Shown: in pieces, positions 8,401 through 20,341 of the stretch
Numbering within the stretch: the stretch's first letter is position 1
Layout: each line of letters begins with the position of its first letter
NCBI GenBank assembly: GCA_943842505.1
Contig: CALTDI010000008.1
Location: 24,330-88,329, forward strand
Length of the DNA: 64,000 bases
Source: an uncultured Pseudomonadales bacterium
Lineage (GTDB): Bacteria > Pseudomonadota > Gammaproteobacteria > Pseudomonadales > Pseudohongiellaceae
Direction of reading: 5' to 3'
Position numbers and translations under genes: made by a program
Notes under the pieces: generated by a model
Told to the model about the DNA's origin: nothing
Database searches by the model: none
Seen by the model: only the letters and a program-made list of their open reading frames with translations

Positions 8401-9097
8401 ATGGCTAAATTATCCAAAAAACAAAAGCAGCTAGCGGAAAAAGTTGAAGCGGGTAAGGCTTACTCGGTTGAAGAAGCTGTTGCGATCATTAGTGAATTCG
8501 CATCGAAGAAATTCAGTGAGTCTTTTGATGTCAGCGTAAACCTTGGCATCGACGCGCGTAAATCCGATCAGGCTGTGCGTGGCTCTACTATTCTACCTAA
8601 CGGCACAGGCAAAGACGTGCGCGTGGCGGTATTCGCTCAGGGCGAAAACGCTGAGAAGGCAAAAGCCGCAGGCGCTGACGTTGTAGGCTTCGATGACCTG
8701 GCAGAATCCATTCAGGCAGGAAACCTGGACTTCGACGTAGTAATAGCAACACCAGACGCCATGCGTGTGGTTGGCAAGCTAGGTACGGTTCTTGGTCCAC
8801 GTGGTTTGATGCCTAATCCTAAAGTTGGGAACAGTTACACCAGACGTTGAGACTGCAGTGAAAAACGCTAAATCCGGTCAGGTTCGTTACAGAACCGACA
8901 AGAACGGTATTGTTCATGGCGGCATCGGTAAAGTGGGATTTGATGCCCCTGCAGTTAAGGCAAACCTGGAAGCTTTATTGGCAGACCTAAAGAAAGCCAA
9001 GCCGGCTTCATCCAAGGGTGTCTATATAAAGAAGGTTGTCCTTTCTTCGACTATGGGCCCTGGATTGCAGATAGACCAGTCTTCGCTAGTTCTTTAA
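8401..9097 (+). CDS. rplA: Ribosomal protein L1, with an apparent +1 frameshift
   Basis: L1 forms the mobile stalk at the ribosomal E site and represses its own operon. The first frame reads normally to [12 protein letters not shown], then goes to a TGA. Deleting one G of GGG at 8827-8829 joins it to [21 protein letters not shown] and the rest of L1. The total is 697 bases, one more than 232 codons. The restored protein is 231 residues (E. coli 234). It begins one base after rplK. This is the second homopolymer extension within 620 bases, which points to sequence error rather than loss of an important gene. Confidence 0.9.
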
Positions 9098-9143
9098 ACA
9101 AGAGCTTTAAGACTAATCGAACTAATTAAGCAGTAAAAGATTC

Positions 9144-9359
9144 GAAGAGCGGCGTAGCCCTCTTCAACAGACTTTGGGGTTTCGCGAAAGCGAAGCTGTC
9201 AAAGACCGTAGGTGCGACCGCCTTATTTAGGTACGGTCACTTAATTTCCTACGCAGATGGTGAAGCCCAATTTAGTGTAACGCTAAATTTTAATCACCGA
9301 ATAGCAAAGGTATGAAGAGAGTAATCGATTCATGCTAAATCGCGACCGAGAAATCGGTC
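9144..9359 (+). ncRNA. L10 leader (autoregulatory mRNA structure)
   Basis: The 281-base gap before rplJ holds several stems. gaagag/ctcttc closes 9144-9165. gaccgta pairs with tacggtc (9204-9210, 9232-9238). cgtagg (9207-9212) can alternatively pair with cctacg (9248-9253), which is followed by cagatggtgaagccc, similar to the conserved L10-leader core. A gaccga/tcggtc hairpin with a GAAA tetraloop (9344-9359) ends just before the AAGGAG. In known systems the L10-(L12)4 complex binds this leader and represses rplJL translation. The element is assigned by position and partial motif recall. Confidence 0.65.
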
Positions 9360-9378
9360 AACCTAAGGAGTTTAGCTA

Positions 9379-9909
9379 GTGGCTATTAGACTAGAAGATA
9401 AGAAACAAATCGTTTCGGAAGTCAATACGGCTGCTACCAGTGCTTTGTCAGCGGTACTCGCCGATTATCGGGGTGTAACCGTTAGTGATATGACTGAGCT
9501 TCGAAAGACTGCAAGAGAAAACAATGTCTACCTTCGTGTTGTTAGAAACACGCTGCTTAAGAAAGCAGTTGAAGGCACTGATTTCGAATGTATTCAAGAA
9601 GTTTTGGTCGGTCCTACTATTCTTGCGTTCTCAGAAGAAGATCCCGGCGCCGCAGCGCGTGTGCTTAAGGATTTTGCTAAAGAGAAAGAGAATTTTGACA
9701 TCAAAGCACTCTCTATTGGTGGCAAGTTATTGGATGCGGGTCAGATCGACGTGTTGGCGAAGTTGCCGACTCACGACCAGGCGCTATCCATTCTTATGAG
9801 CGTTATGTTAGCGCCTGTAACGAAGCTGGCCAGAACCATGATTGAGGTTCCCTCGAAAGCAACACGAGCTGTTGCAGCTGTTCGAGACCAGAAGCAGGAA
9901 GCAGCCTAG
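9379..9909 (+). CDS. rplJ: Ribosomal protein L10
   Basis: L10 anchors L7/L12 dimers to the ribosome at the GTPase stalk. The 176-residue protein (E. coli 165) starts at GTG with AAGGAG eight bases upstream and reads [16 protein letters not shown]. It contains the LADYRGVTV and [10 protein letters not shown] segments, and its C-terminal helix would carry the L12 sites. It is separated from rplA by the L10 leader and followed by rplL. Confidence 0.97.
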   Translation: MAIRLEDKKQIVSEVNTAATSALSAVLADYRGVTVSDMTELRKTARENNVYLRVVRNTLLKKAVEGTDFECIQEVLVGPTILAFSEEDPGAAARVLKDFAKEKENFDIKALSIGGKLLDAGQIDVLAKLPTHDQALSILMSVMLAPVTKLARTMIEVPSKATRAVAAVRDQKQEAA

Positions 9910-9985
9910 TTCCTTGTGTGAATGATTGGAAAAAATTAGTAACAACTTAACTTAATTAAATAATTGAAAGTAGGAGACAAGAGTC

Positions 9986-10363
9986 ATGGCTCTTTCCAAA
10001 GAAGATGTATTAGAAGCAATTGCAGACATGTCAGTAATGGACGTAGTTCAGCTGGTAGAAGCAATGGAAGAAAAATTCGGCGTTTCAGCAGCTGCAGCAG
10101 TTGCAGCAGCTCCAGCGGCAGCAGCGGGTGACGCAGCTCCTGCAGAAGAGCAGACTGAGTTTGATATCGTTCTGGCAGCTGTAGGCGAGAAGAAAGTAAA
10201 CGTCATTAAAGCTGTACGCGGTATCACTGGCCTGGGTCTTAAAGAGGCTAAGGAATTGGTTGATGGTGCTCCATCAACTCTTAAGGAAGCTGCTCCTAAA
10301 GCAGAAGCGGATGAAGCCAAGAAAGCTTTGGAAGAAGCTGGCGCAACCGTTGAGCTTAAGTAG
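9986..10363 (+). CDS. rplL: Ribosomal protein L7/L12
   Basis: L12 is the multi-copy stalk protein that recruits translation GTPases. The 125-residue protein has the N-terminal dimerisation domain ([17 protein letters not shown]), an Ala-rich flexible hinge (about residues 34-50) and the C-terminal domain with [11 protein letters not shown] and [19 protein letters not shown] precedes the ATG. Confidence 0.98.
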   Translation: MALSKEDVLEAIADMSVMDVVQLVEAMEEKFGVSAAAAVAAAPAAAAGDAAPAEEQTEFDIVLAAVGEKKVNVIKAVRGITGLGLKEAKELVDGAPSTLKEAAPKAEADEAKKALEEAGATVELK

Positions 10364-10388
10364 TAAGCAATTGCTACAAAACGACAAG

Positions 10389-10415
10389 CGCCGGGTGCCT
10401 AAAACGCACCTGGCG
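10389..10415 (+). other. Hairpin between rplL and rpoB
   Basis: A 10-bp stem cgccgggtgc/gcacctggcg (one G-T pair) with a 7-base loop lies 25 bases after rplL. It has no strong T run. In E. coli the same spacer contains an attenuator and an RNase III site that lower rpoBC expression relative to L12. That function is inferred here from position. Confidence 0.55.
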
Positions 10416-10572
10416 TTAGTTCGTTGTATTTTCGAGTAAGGAAGACCGGCTTCATCGCCGTGCCTTGTTCAGTCGTTAAAGCGCAAGTCGCGCAGAGCGA
10501 AAGAACAAGCAAAACGCAGAAAGATTCTGCCAGTAGTTAATGCCAATAGAACACAACGCTAGGAACACATCA

Positions 10573-13500
10573 ATGGCCTATTCGTATACAGAGAAAAAAC
10601 GTATCCGCAAGAACTTCGGCAAATTGCCAAGTGCGATGGATATCCCTTACCTCTTGTCTATACAAGTCGATTCCTATAAACAGTTTACTCAGGTTGACGT
10701 GCCTGTCGAAGAGCGTCTTGAGCAAGGCTTACATGCCGCGTTCAAATCTGTATTCCCTATCGTCAGCTATTCCGGCAAAGCAGTTCTGGAATATGTTAGC
10801 TACAACCTTGGAAAGCCCGCGTTTGACGTTAAAGAATGTCAGCTACGTGGTTCTACCTATTCTGTTTCGTTAAGGGTTAAGGTTCGGTTGATTCTTTATG
10901 ATAAGGAATCAACAGTACAAACTATCAAGGACATCAAAGAGCAAGAAGTCTACATGGGCGAGATCCCGTTGATGACGGATTCCGGTACCTTTGTAATCAA
11001 TGGTACTGAGCGCGTAGTGGTTTCACAGCTACATAGATCGCCAGGTGTGTTCTTTGACCATGACCGTGGTAAGACACACAGCTCTGGAAAACTACTCTAT
11101 TCTGCGCGGGTTATTCCCTACCGTGGTTCTTGGCTCGACTTCGAATTCGATCCTAAGGATATGGTCTATGTTCGTATTGACCGTCGTCGCAAGTTGCCAG
11201 CATCGGTATTGCTGCGCGCTCTAGGCTACGGCTCGCAAGAAATTCTGGAGATGTTCTACGAGAACAATGGCTTCAAGATTACAACGAAGGGCAAAGACAA
11301 AGAGCGCGTTGTTTCCTTGGAATTGATTCCCGCTCGACTGCGTGGTGAAGTTTTAACTTTCCCGATCCTGGATAAGAAAGGTAAGGAAATTGTAGAAGCT
11401 GGCCGTCGCATCACTTCGCGTCATGTACGTGAAATGGAGACAGCGAAGCTCACTAATCTGATTGTAGAGAATGAGTACCTTATTGGTGCCGCGCTCGCAG
11501 CGGATGTGATCAACGAAGAAACAGGTGAGGTGTTGGTTCCCTGTAATACCGAGATTACGGAAGAAGTGATAGAGCAGTTTTTTGAGGCAGGCGTTAAGCA
11601 GTTTCAAACTATCTATACTAACGATCTGGATTGCGGGCCTTTTATCTCCCATACGCTGCGTATCGACGGCACTACTTCGAAGTTGGAAGCTATGGTCGAG
11701 ATCTATCGCATGATGCGTCCAGGTGAGCCGCCTACGAAGGAATCTGCAGAGAACTTGTTCTCTAACCTATTCTTCTCTCCAGAGCGTTACGATCTATCTG
11801 CCGTTGGCCGTATGAAGTTCAACCGCCGCCTTGGTCGACCCGAGTCGGAAGGTATGATGGTTCTTAGCCAAGAAGACATCGTTGACGTATTGAAGACACT
11901 AGTCGGAATTCGTAATGGCTTCGGTTCGGTTGATGATATCGATCATCTGGGTAACCGTCGCATTCGCTCCGTAGGTGAGATGGCAGAGAATCAATTCCGT
12001 GTCGGTCTAGTACGTGTTGAGCGTGCAGTTAAAGAACGACTCAGCATGGCTGACTCTGAAGGTCTAATGCCACAGGACATGATCAACGCGAAGCCAGTAG
12101 CCGCAGCGATCAAGGAGTTCTTTGGTTCCAGTCAGCTTTCGCAGTTTATGGATCAGAACAATCCTCTTTCCGAAGTGACGCATAAGCGACGCGTATCGGC
12201 TCTAGGGCCGGGCGGTCTGACGCGAGAGCGAGCAGGTTTTGAAGTGCGCGACGTGCATCCGACTCATTATGGTCGAGTATGCCCAATTGAGACCCCAGAA
12301 GGTCCAAATATTGGTCTGATCAATTCGCTTGCGACCTATGCGCGCACAAACCACTACGGCTTTCTAGAAAGCCCCTACAGAAAAGTAGTTAACAACAAAG
12401 TAACAGATGAGATCGATTACCTGTCAGCAATCGACGAGAGTGATTTCGTTATTGCCCAGGCTAGTGCGGCCATCGACAAGAAGAAGGGCTTTGTCGATAA
12501 CCTCGTCACCGTGCGTTATAAGGGTGAGACTCTCTTAAAGCCACGCGAAGAAGTTGATTATATGGATGTCGCTCCACAGCAGATGGTGTCTGTGGCGGCG
12601 GCATTGATTCCTTTCCTCGAGCACGACGATGCTAACAGAGCCCTGATGGGTTCAAACATGCAGCGCCAGGCAGTGCCCACGCTGAAGACTGAGAAGCCAT
12701 TGGTTGGTACTGGAATGGAGCGCAATGTGGCGCGTGATTCAGGCGTGTGTGTTGTTGCATTCCGCGGCGGTGTCATCGAGAGCGTAGATGCGGCTCGTAT
12801 TATCGTCCGTGTAAGAGACGAAGAGACCGATGCGGGTGAGGCGGGTGTTGATATCTACAACCTGACTAAATACACCCGTTCGAATCAGAATACCTGTATT
12901 AGCCAGCGACCATTAGTTAAAGATGGCGACACGATTGCCAGAGGCGACATTCTGGCAGACGGTCCTTCCATCGATATGGGTGAACTGGCCCTGGGGCAGA
13001 ATATGCGTATCGCATTTATGCCTTGGAACGGGTACAACTTCGAAGATTCGATCTTGATATCAGAGCGCGTAGTTAAGGAAGATCGCTTCACTACGATTCA
13101 CATACAGGAACTGACCTGTGTGGCTCGCGATACCAAGTTAGGTTCTGAAGAGATTACAGCTGACATTCCTAACGTTGGCGAAGGTGCGCTGAGCAAGCTG
13201 GACGAGTCCGGTATTGTTTACATAGGCGCTGAAGTCGGCGCTGGCGACATATTAGTCGGCAAGGTGACACCTAAGGGTGAAACCCAGCTAACGCCAGAAG
13301 AAAAACTACTGCGTGCAATTTTCGGTGAGAAAGCGTCTGACGTAAAAGATACTTCGCTAAGAGTGCCTACTAGCGTTAAGGGTACGGTTATCGATGTGCA
13401 GGTCTTCACTCGTGACGGTCTCGAGAAGGATCAGCGTGCCGTCGAGATTGAAGAGACGCAGCTATCGAAGGTTCGCAAAGATATCGATGATGAATATCGC

Positions 13501-14667
13501 ATCGTCGAAGGCGCTACATTTGAAAGATTGCAGCAAGCATTAGTAGGTAAAGTTGTAGCCGGCGGTCCAAAGTTGAAGAAGGGCCAAAAAGTTACAGCGG
13601 ACTATCTTGAAGGTCTTCCTAGAGAAGATTGGTTCAAGCTGCGCATGTCCAACGATGCAGTCAACTCGCAGTTAGAGCGGGCTGAAGAGCAGCTTAAGGA
13701 ACGACTTGCCGAGCTAGACGAGCGATTCGAAGACAAGAGAAAGAAACTCACCCAAGGTGATGATCTGGCTCCTGGTGTTTTGAAGATCGTTAAGGTTTAC
13801 CTGGCAATTAAGCGTCGCATTCAGCCGGGCGACAAGATGGCTGGTCGTCACGGAAACAAGGGCGTTATCTCGGTAATTATGCCGGTAGAGGACATGCCTT
13901 ATGACGAGAAGGGCGAGCCGATAGATATCGTTTTGAATCCTCTTGGTGTGCCATCACGCATGAACGTTGGTCAGGTTCTCGAGACGCACCTTGGTGCGGC
14001 GGCGAAGGGGCTTGGCAACCGAATCGGTGAAATGCTGGATGCCAAGAAGAAGGCCTCTGAAGTCAGAAAGCTAGTTACCGATGTGTACAACAAGATAGGT
14101 CAGCGCCAGGAAGACATCAAAGGCTTAACTGACGATGAGGTAATGGAGCTCGCTGGAAATCTTCGAGGCGGTGTCCCTATGGCGACGCCTGTATTCGACG
14201 GGGCCGCCGAGAAAGAGATCAAAGACATGCTCGAACTTGCCGGCATCGATGAAAGTGGTCAGGTCACACTTTTTGATGGTCGTACCGGTGAATCTTTCGA
14301 TCGACAGGTAACTGTAGGCATTATGTACATGCTGAAGTTGAACCACCTGGTAGATGACAAGATGCATGCTAGATCGACTGGCTCGTACAGCTTGGTTACG
14401 CAGCAACCGCTCGGTGGTAAGGCTCAATTCGGTGGTCAGCGCTTCGGAGAGATGGAAGTGTGGGCACTCGAAGCCTACGGTGCAGCTTATACCTTGCAAG
14501 AAATGTTAACCGTTAAGTCGGACGACGTCGCCGGCCGTACGAAGATGTATAAGAACATCGTCGATGGCGACCATAGAATGGAACCGGGGATGCCGGAATC
14601 ATTTAATGTGCTAGTGAAGGAAATTAGATCGCTCGCGATCGATATGGAATTGGATGTCAGTAAGTAA
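10573..14667 (+). CDS. rpoB: RNA polymerase beta subunit
   Basis: RpoB forms, with RpoC, the catalytic core of RNA polymerase. The 1364-residue protein begins [19 protein letters not shown], the canonical start. ATG 10540 would add 11 unsupported residues, whereas AGGA lies 8 bases before 10573. The rifampicin-pocket segment [21 protein letters not shown] is intact with the usual residues. The C-terminus shows [23 protein letters not shown]. Length is close to E. coli (1342). It is followed 85 bases later by rpoC. Confidence 0.98.
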   Translation: MAYSYTEKKRIRKNFGKLPSAMDIPYLLSIQVDSYKQFTQVDVPVEERLEQGLHAAFKSVFPIVSYSGKAVLEYVSYNLGKPAFDVKECQLRGSTYSVSLRVKVRLILYDKESTVQTIKDIKEQEVYMGEIPLMTDSGTFVINGTERVVVSQLHRSPGVFFDHDRGKTHSSGKLLYSARVIPYRGSWLDFEFDPKDMVYVRIDRRRKLPASVLLRALGYGSQEILEMFYENNGFKITTKGKDKERVVSLELIPARLRGEVLTFPILDKKGKEIVEAGRRITSRHVREMETAKLTNLIVENEYLIGAALAADVINEETGEVLVPCNTEITEEVIEQFFEAGVKQFQTIYTNDLDCGPFISHTLRIDGTTSKLEAMVEIYRMMRPGEPPTKESAENLFSNLFFSPERYDLSAVGRMKFNRRLGRPESEGMMVLSQEDIVDVLKTLVGIRNGFGSVDDIDHLGNRRIRSVGEMAENQFRVGLVRVERAVKERLSMADSEGLMPQDMINAKPVAAAIKEFFGSSQLSQFMDQNNPLSEVTHKRRVSALGPGGLTRERAGFEVRDVHPTHYGRVCPIETPEGPNIGLINSLATYARTNHYGFLESPYRKVVNNKVTDEIDYLSAIDESDFVIAQASAAIDKKKGFVDNLVTVRYKGETLLKPREEVDYMDVAPQQMVSVAAALIPFLEHDDANRALMGSNMQRQAVPTLKTEKPLVGTGMERNVARDSGVCVVAFRGGVIESVDAARIIVRVRDEETDAGEAGVDIYNLTKYTRSNQNTCISQRPLVKDGDTIARGDILADGPSIDMGELALGQNMRIAFMPWNGYNFEDSILISERVVKEDRFTTIHIQELTCVARDTKLGSEEITADIPNVGEGALSKLDESGIVYIGAEVGAGDILVGKVTPKGETQLTPEEKLLRAIFGEKASDVKDTSLRVPTSVKGTVIDVQVFTRDGLEKDQRAVEIEETQLSKVRKDIDDEYRIVEGATFERLQQALVGKVVAGGPKLKKGQKVTADYLEGLPREDWFKLRMSNDAVNSQLERAEEQLKERLAELDERFEDKRKKLTQGDDLAPGVLKIVKVYLAIKRRIQPGDKMAGRHGNKGVISVIMPVEDMPYDEKGEPIDIVLNPLGVPSRMNVGQVLETHLGAAAKGLGNRIGEMLDAKKKASEVRKLVTDVYNKIGQRQEDIKGLTDDEVMELAGNLRGGVPMATPVFDGAAEKEIKDMLELAGIDESGQVTLFDGRTGESFDRQVTVGIMYMLKLNHLVDDKMHARSTGSYSLVTQQPLGGKAQFGGQRFGEMEVWALEAYGAAYTLQEMLTVKSDDVAGRTKMYKNIVDGDHRMEPGMPESFNVLVKEIRSLAIDMELDVSK

Positions 14668-14752
14668 GCCGATCCACGCTAGCTAGTACTACAAATGAAG
14701 ACTTAGTGATTATTAAAGCCTGTTCGCGAAAGCGACAGGTGGAGGAGTTAGA

Positions 14753-17700
14753 ATGAAAGACCTATTAGGGTTGCTTAAATCTCAATCACAATCAGATGAG
14801 TTCGATTCCATTCGAATTGGATTGGCCTCGCCGGAGATGATTCGTGCTTGGTCGTTCGGTGAAGTTAAGAAGCCAGAGACGATCAACTATCGTACGTTTA
14901 AGCCCGAGCGTGATGGTCTGTTCTGCGCCAAGATTTTTGGCCCGGTAAAGGACTATGAGTGTCTCTGCGGCAAGTACAAGCGTCTTAAGCATCGCGGAGT
15001 TATCTGTGAGAAGTGTGGCGTAGAAGTTGCTCTTTCCAAGGTCCGTCGCGATCGCATGGGCCATATCGAGCTTGCTAGCCCAGTTGCGCATATCTGGTTT
15101 CTTAAGTCGTTGCCGTCACGCATCGGCTTATTGCTGGACATGACCCTGCGTGATATCGAGCGAATTTTGTACTTCGAATCTTTCGTAGTAACCGACCCTG
15201 GTATGACTACCCTTGAGAAAGGGCAGCTTCTAACCGACGAGCAATACTATGAGGCGATGGAAGAGTTCAGTGATGAGTTCGATGCCAAGATGGGTGCGGA
15301 AGCGGTTCAGGCGTTGATGAAGGATCTGGATGTTGACGCAGAAGTTGCGCGCCTTCGTGAAGAAATTCCGGCTACAAACTCCGAGACCAAACTGAAGAAA
15401 CTGTCCAAGCGCCTGAAGCTCTTGGAGGCGTTTAACGAGTCAGGCAATAAGCCAGAATGGATGGTAATGACAGTCCTACCTGTGCTGCCACCCGATCTTC
15501 GTCCTCTCGTTCCTCTGGACGGTGGCCGATTCGCGACTTCCGATCTTAACGATCTCTACCGTCGTGTAATCAACAGAAACAATCGTCTGAAGCGTCTTCT
15601 CGATTTGAACGCGCCAGACATTATCGTGCGTAACGAAAAGCGTATGCTGCAGGAAGCGGTGGATGCGCTTCTCGACAACGGTCGTCGTGGCCGCGCGATT
15701 ACAGGTTCTAACAAACGACCTCTTAAATCACTTGCCGACATGATCAAAGGCAAGCAGGGTCGATTCAGACAGAATCTTCTTGGTAAGCGTGTGGATTATT
15801 CTGGCCGTTCTGTAATTGTGGTTGGTCCTACACTTAGACTGCATCAGTGTGGCCTGCCTAAGAAGATGGCTCTGGAACTATTTAAGCCTTTCATATTCGG
15901 TAAGCTTGAGCGCCGTGGTCTGGCTACTACCATCAAGGCAGCGAAGAAGATGGTAGAGCGCGAGACAGCCGAGGTTTGGGATATTCTCGCCGACGTGATT
16001 CGTGAGCATCCGGTTCTGTTGAACCGAGCGCCAACTCTGCACAGACTCGGTATTCAGGCGTTCGAGCCAGTACTGATCGAAGGTAAGGCCATTCAGCTGC
16101 ACCCATTGGTTTGTGCGGCCTACAACGCCGACTTCGATGGTGACCAGATGGCGGTGCACGTGCCGCTTACGCTGGAAGCGCAACTAGAAGCGCGTACGCT
16201 GATGATGTCGACTAACAATATTTTGGCGCCGGCAAATGGCGAGCCGATTATTGTTCCATCACAGGACGTTGTATTGGGTCTGTACTACATGACGCGCTCG
16301 CGCGTTAATGCGAAAGGCGAAGGGATGATCTTTGCTGACGCGAAAGAAGTGCAGCGTGCTTACGAAACAGGCAACGTGCATCTGCAGGCGCGCATCAAGG
16401 TGCGTATTAAAGATGTTTACAATAACGAAGAAGGCGAGCGTATTAGCGAGACCAGTGTTGTAGATACGACAGTTGGGCGGGTGTTGTTATTCAACATCGT
16501 TCCAGAGGGTCTGCCTTTCTCCATGGTCAATCAGAAGATGGCGAAGAAGCCCATTTCGCAGATACTCAATGCCTGCTACCGCGATGTCGGCCTGAAGGAA
16601 ACGGTTATCTTTGCTGACCAGTTGATGTACACGGGTTATAAGTACTCTACTCGTTCGGGTTCTTCAATCGGCGTGAATGATTTTGTGATTCCCGATGAGA
16701 AGGCGACGATCATTGGTCAGGCTAACTCTGAAGTGGAAGAGATCGAAGCGCAATTTGCTTCCGGCCTCGTAACCCAGGGTGAGAAATACAATAAGGTTAT
16801 CGACATCTGGTCACGCGCAAACGATTTGGTTGCGAAGGCGATGATGGAAGGCCTGTCTACCGAAGCGGTAATCAACAAGGAAGGCAAGGAAGAGCAACAG
16901 GAATCATTTAATTCAGTCTATGTTTATGCCGATTCCGGTGCTCGTGGCTCCCCCGCACAGATTCGTCAGCTCGCTGGAATGCGTGGATTGATGGCACGTC
17001 CGGACGGCTCGATCATCGAGACTCCTATTACAGCGAACTTCCGCGAAGGTCTGAGCGTGTCGCAGTACTTCACCTCGACTCACGGAGCACGAAAAGGTTT
17101 GGCAGATACGGCCTTGAAGACAGCCAACTCTGGTTATCTGACGCGACGTCTGGTTGATATTTCGCAAGATTTGGTTATCACCGAACACGATTGTGGTACC
17201 GAGCAGGGCTTGACTATGTCCCCTGTAATCGAGGGCGGCGACATTATCGCGCCTCTAGGTGATCGAGTATTGGGTCGAGTGCTAGCCTCCGACGTAATAT
17301 CAGAGTCTAACGGCGAAACCATTGCCGAAGCTGGAACTATGATCAACGAGCGCATGGTAGAGAGACTAGAGACCGGCGGCGTGGATCAGGTTCATGTGCG
17401 TTCACCAATTACCTGTGAGACTCGATACGGTATCTGTAGCAGTTGTTACGGCCGCGATCTGGCCCGTGGTCACATTGCAAAAGTTGGCGAGGCAGTTGGT
17501 GTAATCGCTGCTCAGTCAATCGGTGAGCCGGGTACCCAGCTTACGATGCGTACCTTCCACATCGGTGGTGCGGCATCTCGAGCCACTGCATCTGACAGCG
17601 TACAGGTTAAGAATACCGGTACTATCCATTTACATAATATGAAGACGGTTGAGAACATTAAGGGCGAGTTGGTAGTTGTATCTCGCTCGGGTGAGCTCAT

Positions 17701-18976
17701 CGTAGACGACGTCAATGGCCGCGAGCGCGAGCGTTACAAGCTTCCTTATGGCGCATTAATTACTGTCGGCAAGAAGACAGACGTTGAAGCTGGACAGATC
17801 GTTGCAACCTGGGATCCGCACACACACCCGATCGTATCGGAAGTGGCGGGTAGGGTAGCGTTTGCGGCGATGGAAGAGGGAATTACGGTTCGCGAACAAA
17901 CGGATGAGATCACCGGTCTGAGCAGTATTTCCGTAATCGATCCGAACGAGCGTTCCGCCTCTGCGAAAGAATTGCGACCAGGTATTACGGTTGTGGACAA
18001 GAAGGGCAAGGAAATTTGTCTGCCTGGCACTAACCACCCTGCGCACTACTTCTTGCCAGCCAATGCAATCGTGAGCCTCAACGATGGTGTCGATCTAAAT
18101 ATCGGTGACGTTGTGGCACGTATTCCTCAGGAAGGTTCGAAGACTCGTGACATTACCGGTGGTCTGCCGCGTGTTGCTGATCTGTTCGAAGCGCGTAGGC
18201 CGAAGGAGCCAGCTATCTTGGCTGAAATTTCGGGCACCGTAAGCTTCGGCAAGGAAACCAAAGGAAAGCGCAGATTGGTTATTACGCCTAAGGATGGTGT
18301 AAACCCAATCGATGGCTCTGATCACTACGAAGTGCTGATTCCAAAGTGGCGCACCATGACTGTGTTCGAAGGTGAATACATCGAAAAGGGTGAAGTAGTA
18401 TCAGAGGGCCCACCAGCGCCTCACGATATCTTGCGCTTGAAGGGTGTTGAGGCCTTAGCCCAATACATCGTCAACGAAGTGCAGGAAGTTTACCGATTGC
18501 AGGGTGTACGAATTAACGACAAGCACATTGAGGTTATCGTCCGGCAGATGCTCAGAAAGACCGAAGTCACGCATACTGGCGACTCGGCGCTTATTAAGGG
18601 CGAGCAGCTAATGTATACGCAGATTCTTGAAGCGAACGACAAGCTGCGAGAAGAAGATAAGCAGGAAGTGCGTTTCGAGCGCATGCTACTCGGTATTACC
18701 AAGGCATCGCTGGCGACTGAGTCCTTTATCTCGGCGGCTTCATTCCAGGAGACCACGCGAGTTCTTACGGAAGCGGCGGTTACTGGAAAGCGTGATTTCC
18801 TCAGAGGCTTGAAGGAAAACGTGGTTGTTGGACGGCTTATCCCGGCAGGAACGGGTCTGGCGTATCACGCAGCCCGCAAGAAGGCCTATGCGGACAAGCT
18901 TAGTTCAGATTCCGTAAGCGCGAGTGATGTAGAAGCGGCATTGAGTGAGGCCCTGAATATCGAGGCTGACGGCTAG
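14753..18976 (+). CDS. rpoC: RNA polymerase beta' subunit
   Basis: The 1407-residue protein has exactly the E. coli length. The catalytic loop NADFDGD is at residues 458-464 and holds the three Asp that bind the active-site magnesium. The N-terminal zinc ribbon (CLCG and CEKC, about residues 70-88) and the second zinc site ([13 protein letters not shown], about residue 888) are present. GGAGG lies upstream of the ATG. Many minus-strand open frames overlap the gene and are shadows. Confidence 0.98.
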   Translation: MKDLLGLLKSQSQSDEFDSIRIGLASPEMIRAWSFGEVKKPETINYRTFKPERDGLFCAKIFGPVKDYECLCGKYKRLKHRGVICEKCGVEVALSKVRRDRMGHIELASPVAHIWFLKSLPSRIGLLLDMTLRDIERILYFESFVVTDPGMTTLEKGQLLTDEQYYEAMEEFSDEFDAKMGAEAVQALMKDLDVDAEVARLREEIPATNSETKLKKLSKRLKLLEAFNESGNKPEWMVMTVLPVLPPDLRPLVPLDGGRFATSDLNDLYRRVINRNNRLKRLLDLNAPDIIVRNEKRMLQEAVDALLDNGRRGRAITGSNKRPLKSLADMIKGKQGRFRQNLLGKRVDYSGRSVIVVGPTLRLHQCGLPKKMALELFKPFIFGKLERRGLATTIKAAKKMVERETAEVWDILADVIREHPVLLNRAPTLHRLGIQAFEPVLIEGKAIQLHPLVCAAYNADFDGDQMAVHVPLTLEAQLEARTLMMSTNNILAPANGEPIIVPSQDVVLGLYYMTRSRVNAKGEGMIFADAKEVQRAYETGNVHLQARIKVRIKDVYNNEEGERISETSVVDTTVGRVLLFNIVPEGLPFSMVNQKMAKKPISQILNACYRDVGLKETVIFADQLMYTGYKYSTRSGSSIGVNDFVIPDEKATIIGQANSEVEEIEAQFASGLVTQGEKYNKVIDIWSRANDLVAKAMMEGLSTEAVINKEGKEEQQESFNSVYVYADSGARGSPAQIRQLAGMRGLMARPDGSIIETPITANFREGLSVSQYFTSTHGARKGLADTALKTANSGYLTRRLVDISQDLVITEHDCGTEQGLTMSPVIEGGDIIAPLGDRVLGRVLASDVISESNGETIAEAGTMINERMVERLETGGVDQVHVRSPITCETRYGICSSCYGRDLARGHIAKVGEAVGVIAAQSIGEPGTQLTMRTFHIGGAASRATASDSVQVKNTGTIHLHNMKTVENIKGELVVVSRSGELIVDDVNGRERERYKLPYGALITVGKKTDVEAGQIVATWDPHTHPIVSEVAGRVAFAAMEEGITVREQTDEITGLSSISVIDPNERSASAKELRPGITVVDKKGKEICLPGTNHPAHYFLPANAIVSLNDGVDLNIGDVVARIPQEGSKTRDITGGLPRVADLFEARRPKEPAILAEISGTVSFGKETKGKRRLVITPKDGVNPIDGSDHYEVLIPKWRTMTVFEGEYIEKGEVVSEGPPAPHDILRLKGVEALAQYIVNEVQEVYRLQGVRINDKHIEVIVRQMLRKTEVTHTGDSALIKGEQLMYTQILEANDKLREEDKQEVRFERMLLGITKASLATESFISAASFQETTRVLTEAAVTGKRDFLRGLKENVVVGRLIPAGTGLAYHAARKKAYADKLSSDSVSASDVEAALSEALNIEADG

Positions 18977-19013
18977 AGAGCCGGTTCAGACAGGCAGCAA
19001 TGCCTTGAAATAG

Positions 19014-19042
19014 TTGACTAGAGGACGCGGGATCATTAAACT
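19014..19042 (+). promoter_or_regulatory. Predicted promoter of the str operon
   Basis: TTGACT (19014-19019) and TAAACT (19037-19042) are separated by 17 bases. The sequence just downstream, TCGCATCCTTTATT, is nearly repeated after the S10 promoter at 23969-23997. The start would fall near 19049, about 170 bases before rpsL. Confidence 0.65.
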
Positions 19043-19220
19043 CTCGCATCCTTTATTCCGCTCACGATAAGTGAAGTTTTAGTTGGGAATAAGCAAAGGC
19101 AGGGGAAACCATTTTCCTATGTGCAGAGCTCTACCAGCCGACCATGAAGATGGTTTGGACTAGTGAGCCAGAGATGTCAGAACGTGGGTTAACCCAAAAA
19201 TTAGAGGTTTTAAGGAAAAC

Positions 19221-19592
19221 ATGGCAACAATTAACCAATTAGTACGCAAGCCCCGACGCAGCAAAATCGTCAAAAGCGGTGTACCGGCGCTACAAGGTTC
19301 ACCCCAGAAGCGTGGAGTGTGCACAAGGGTCTACACAACTACACCAAAGAAGCCTAATTCGGCTTTGAGAAAGGTTTGTCGTGTGCGTCTGGTTAATGGT
19401 TTTGAAGTGTCTTCCTATATTGGTGGTGAAGGCCACAACCTGCAGGAACACTCCGTTGTTCTGATCAGAGGCGGTCGTGTTAAGGATCTTCCAGGTGTTC
19501 GCTACCACACGGTTCGTGGCAGTCTGGATACTTCAGGTGTTGCCGATCGCAAGCAGAGCCGCTCCAAGTACGGCACCAAGCGTCCTAAGTAA
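19221..19592 (+). CDS. rpsL: Ribosomal protein S12
   Basis: S12 sits at the decoding centre and affects fidelity and streptomycin response. The 123-residue sequence starts [12 protein letters not shown] and contains [16 protein letters not shown] and [13 protein letters not shown]. The two lysines altered in streptomycin-resistant mutants (in TPKKPN and GRVKDLP) are wild type. AAGGA precedes the ATG. First gene of the str operon. Confidence 0.98.
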   Translation: MATINQLVRKPRRSKIVKSGVPALQGSPQKRGVCTRVYTTTPKKPNSALRKVCRVRLVNGFEVSSYIGGEGHNLQEHSVVLIRGGRVKDLPGVRYHTVRGSLDTSGVADRKQSRSKYGTKRPK

Positions 19593-19809
19593 GAAGTCGG
19601 TTTTAGAAGTTGCAGTAAGCTTCAATACAAGAATTTAGAGTCATAGCTTTGTCTGGTTAATCCCCTTGGCAAGGCTTTTACAAGCGTAAGGATACGCGCC
19701 TCATCGAGACTCTTTAATAAAGCGATGAGTGAGAGTAAGGCCAGGTATTATTCGTTGTTCGAGACGAATAAGAGTCCTGGATCAACCTGAATAAACATAG
19801 AGGTCTCAA

Positions 19810-20280
19810 ATGCCAAGAAGAAGAGTAGTTGCAAAACGTGAAATCCTGCCGGATCCAAAATTCGGAAGCTTAACCCTCGCAAAATTCATGAACCACGTAA
19901 TGGTCGACGGCAAGAAGTCAGTTGCTGAGCGTATCGTCTATGGTGCATTAGATACAGTGTCAGAGAGAACTCCTGGCGATCCCCTGGAAACATTCGAGAA
20001 GGCACTCGATGCTATTGCTCCTATGGTGGAAGTTAAATCTCGCCGTGTCGGTGGTGCAACCTATCAGGTGCCAGTCGAAGTCCGCGCAGAACGACGCCAT
20101 GCGCTAGCCATGCGTTGGTTGGTTGAGCATTCCCGTAAGCGTGGTGAAAAATCTATGGCCTTGCGTCTTGCTGGTGAGATCTCCGATGCCGCTGAAGGCA
20201 AGGGTAGCGCCGTTAAGAAGCGTGAAGACGTACACCGTATGGCAGAAGCCAACCGAGCATTCTCACACTATCGCTTCTAA
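19810..20280 (+). CDS. rpsG: Ribosomal protein S7
   Basis: S7 nucleates assembly of the 30S head and contacts E-site tRNA. The 156-residue protein starts [24 protein letters not shown] lies upstream of the ATG. The 217-base spacer from rpsL is long. In E. coli S7 represses its own synthesis through an intercistronic structure, and this spacer could hold an equivalent, but I did not resolve a specific fold. Confidence 0.98.
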   Translation: MPRRRVVAKREILPDPKFGSLTLAKFMNHVMVDGKKSVAERIVYGALDTVSERTPGDPLETFEKALDAIAPMVEVKSRRVGGATYQVPVEVRAERRHALAMRWLVEHSRKRGEKSMALRLAGEISDAAEGKGSAVKKREDVHRMAEANRAFSHYRF

Positions 20281-20341
20281 TCGATGGGTTTGTAGAGAAG
20301 CCTGTTCCAGACCGGATTAATTTGTAGTTAAGGCATAAGCT

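Noticed and set aside
17746..18046. Overlapping minus-strand frames of about 95 residues inside rpoC
   Set aside because: They are antisense shadows of a highly conserved gene, with no start signals.
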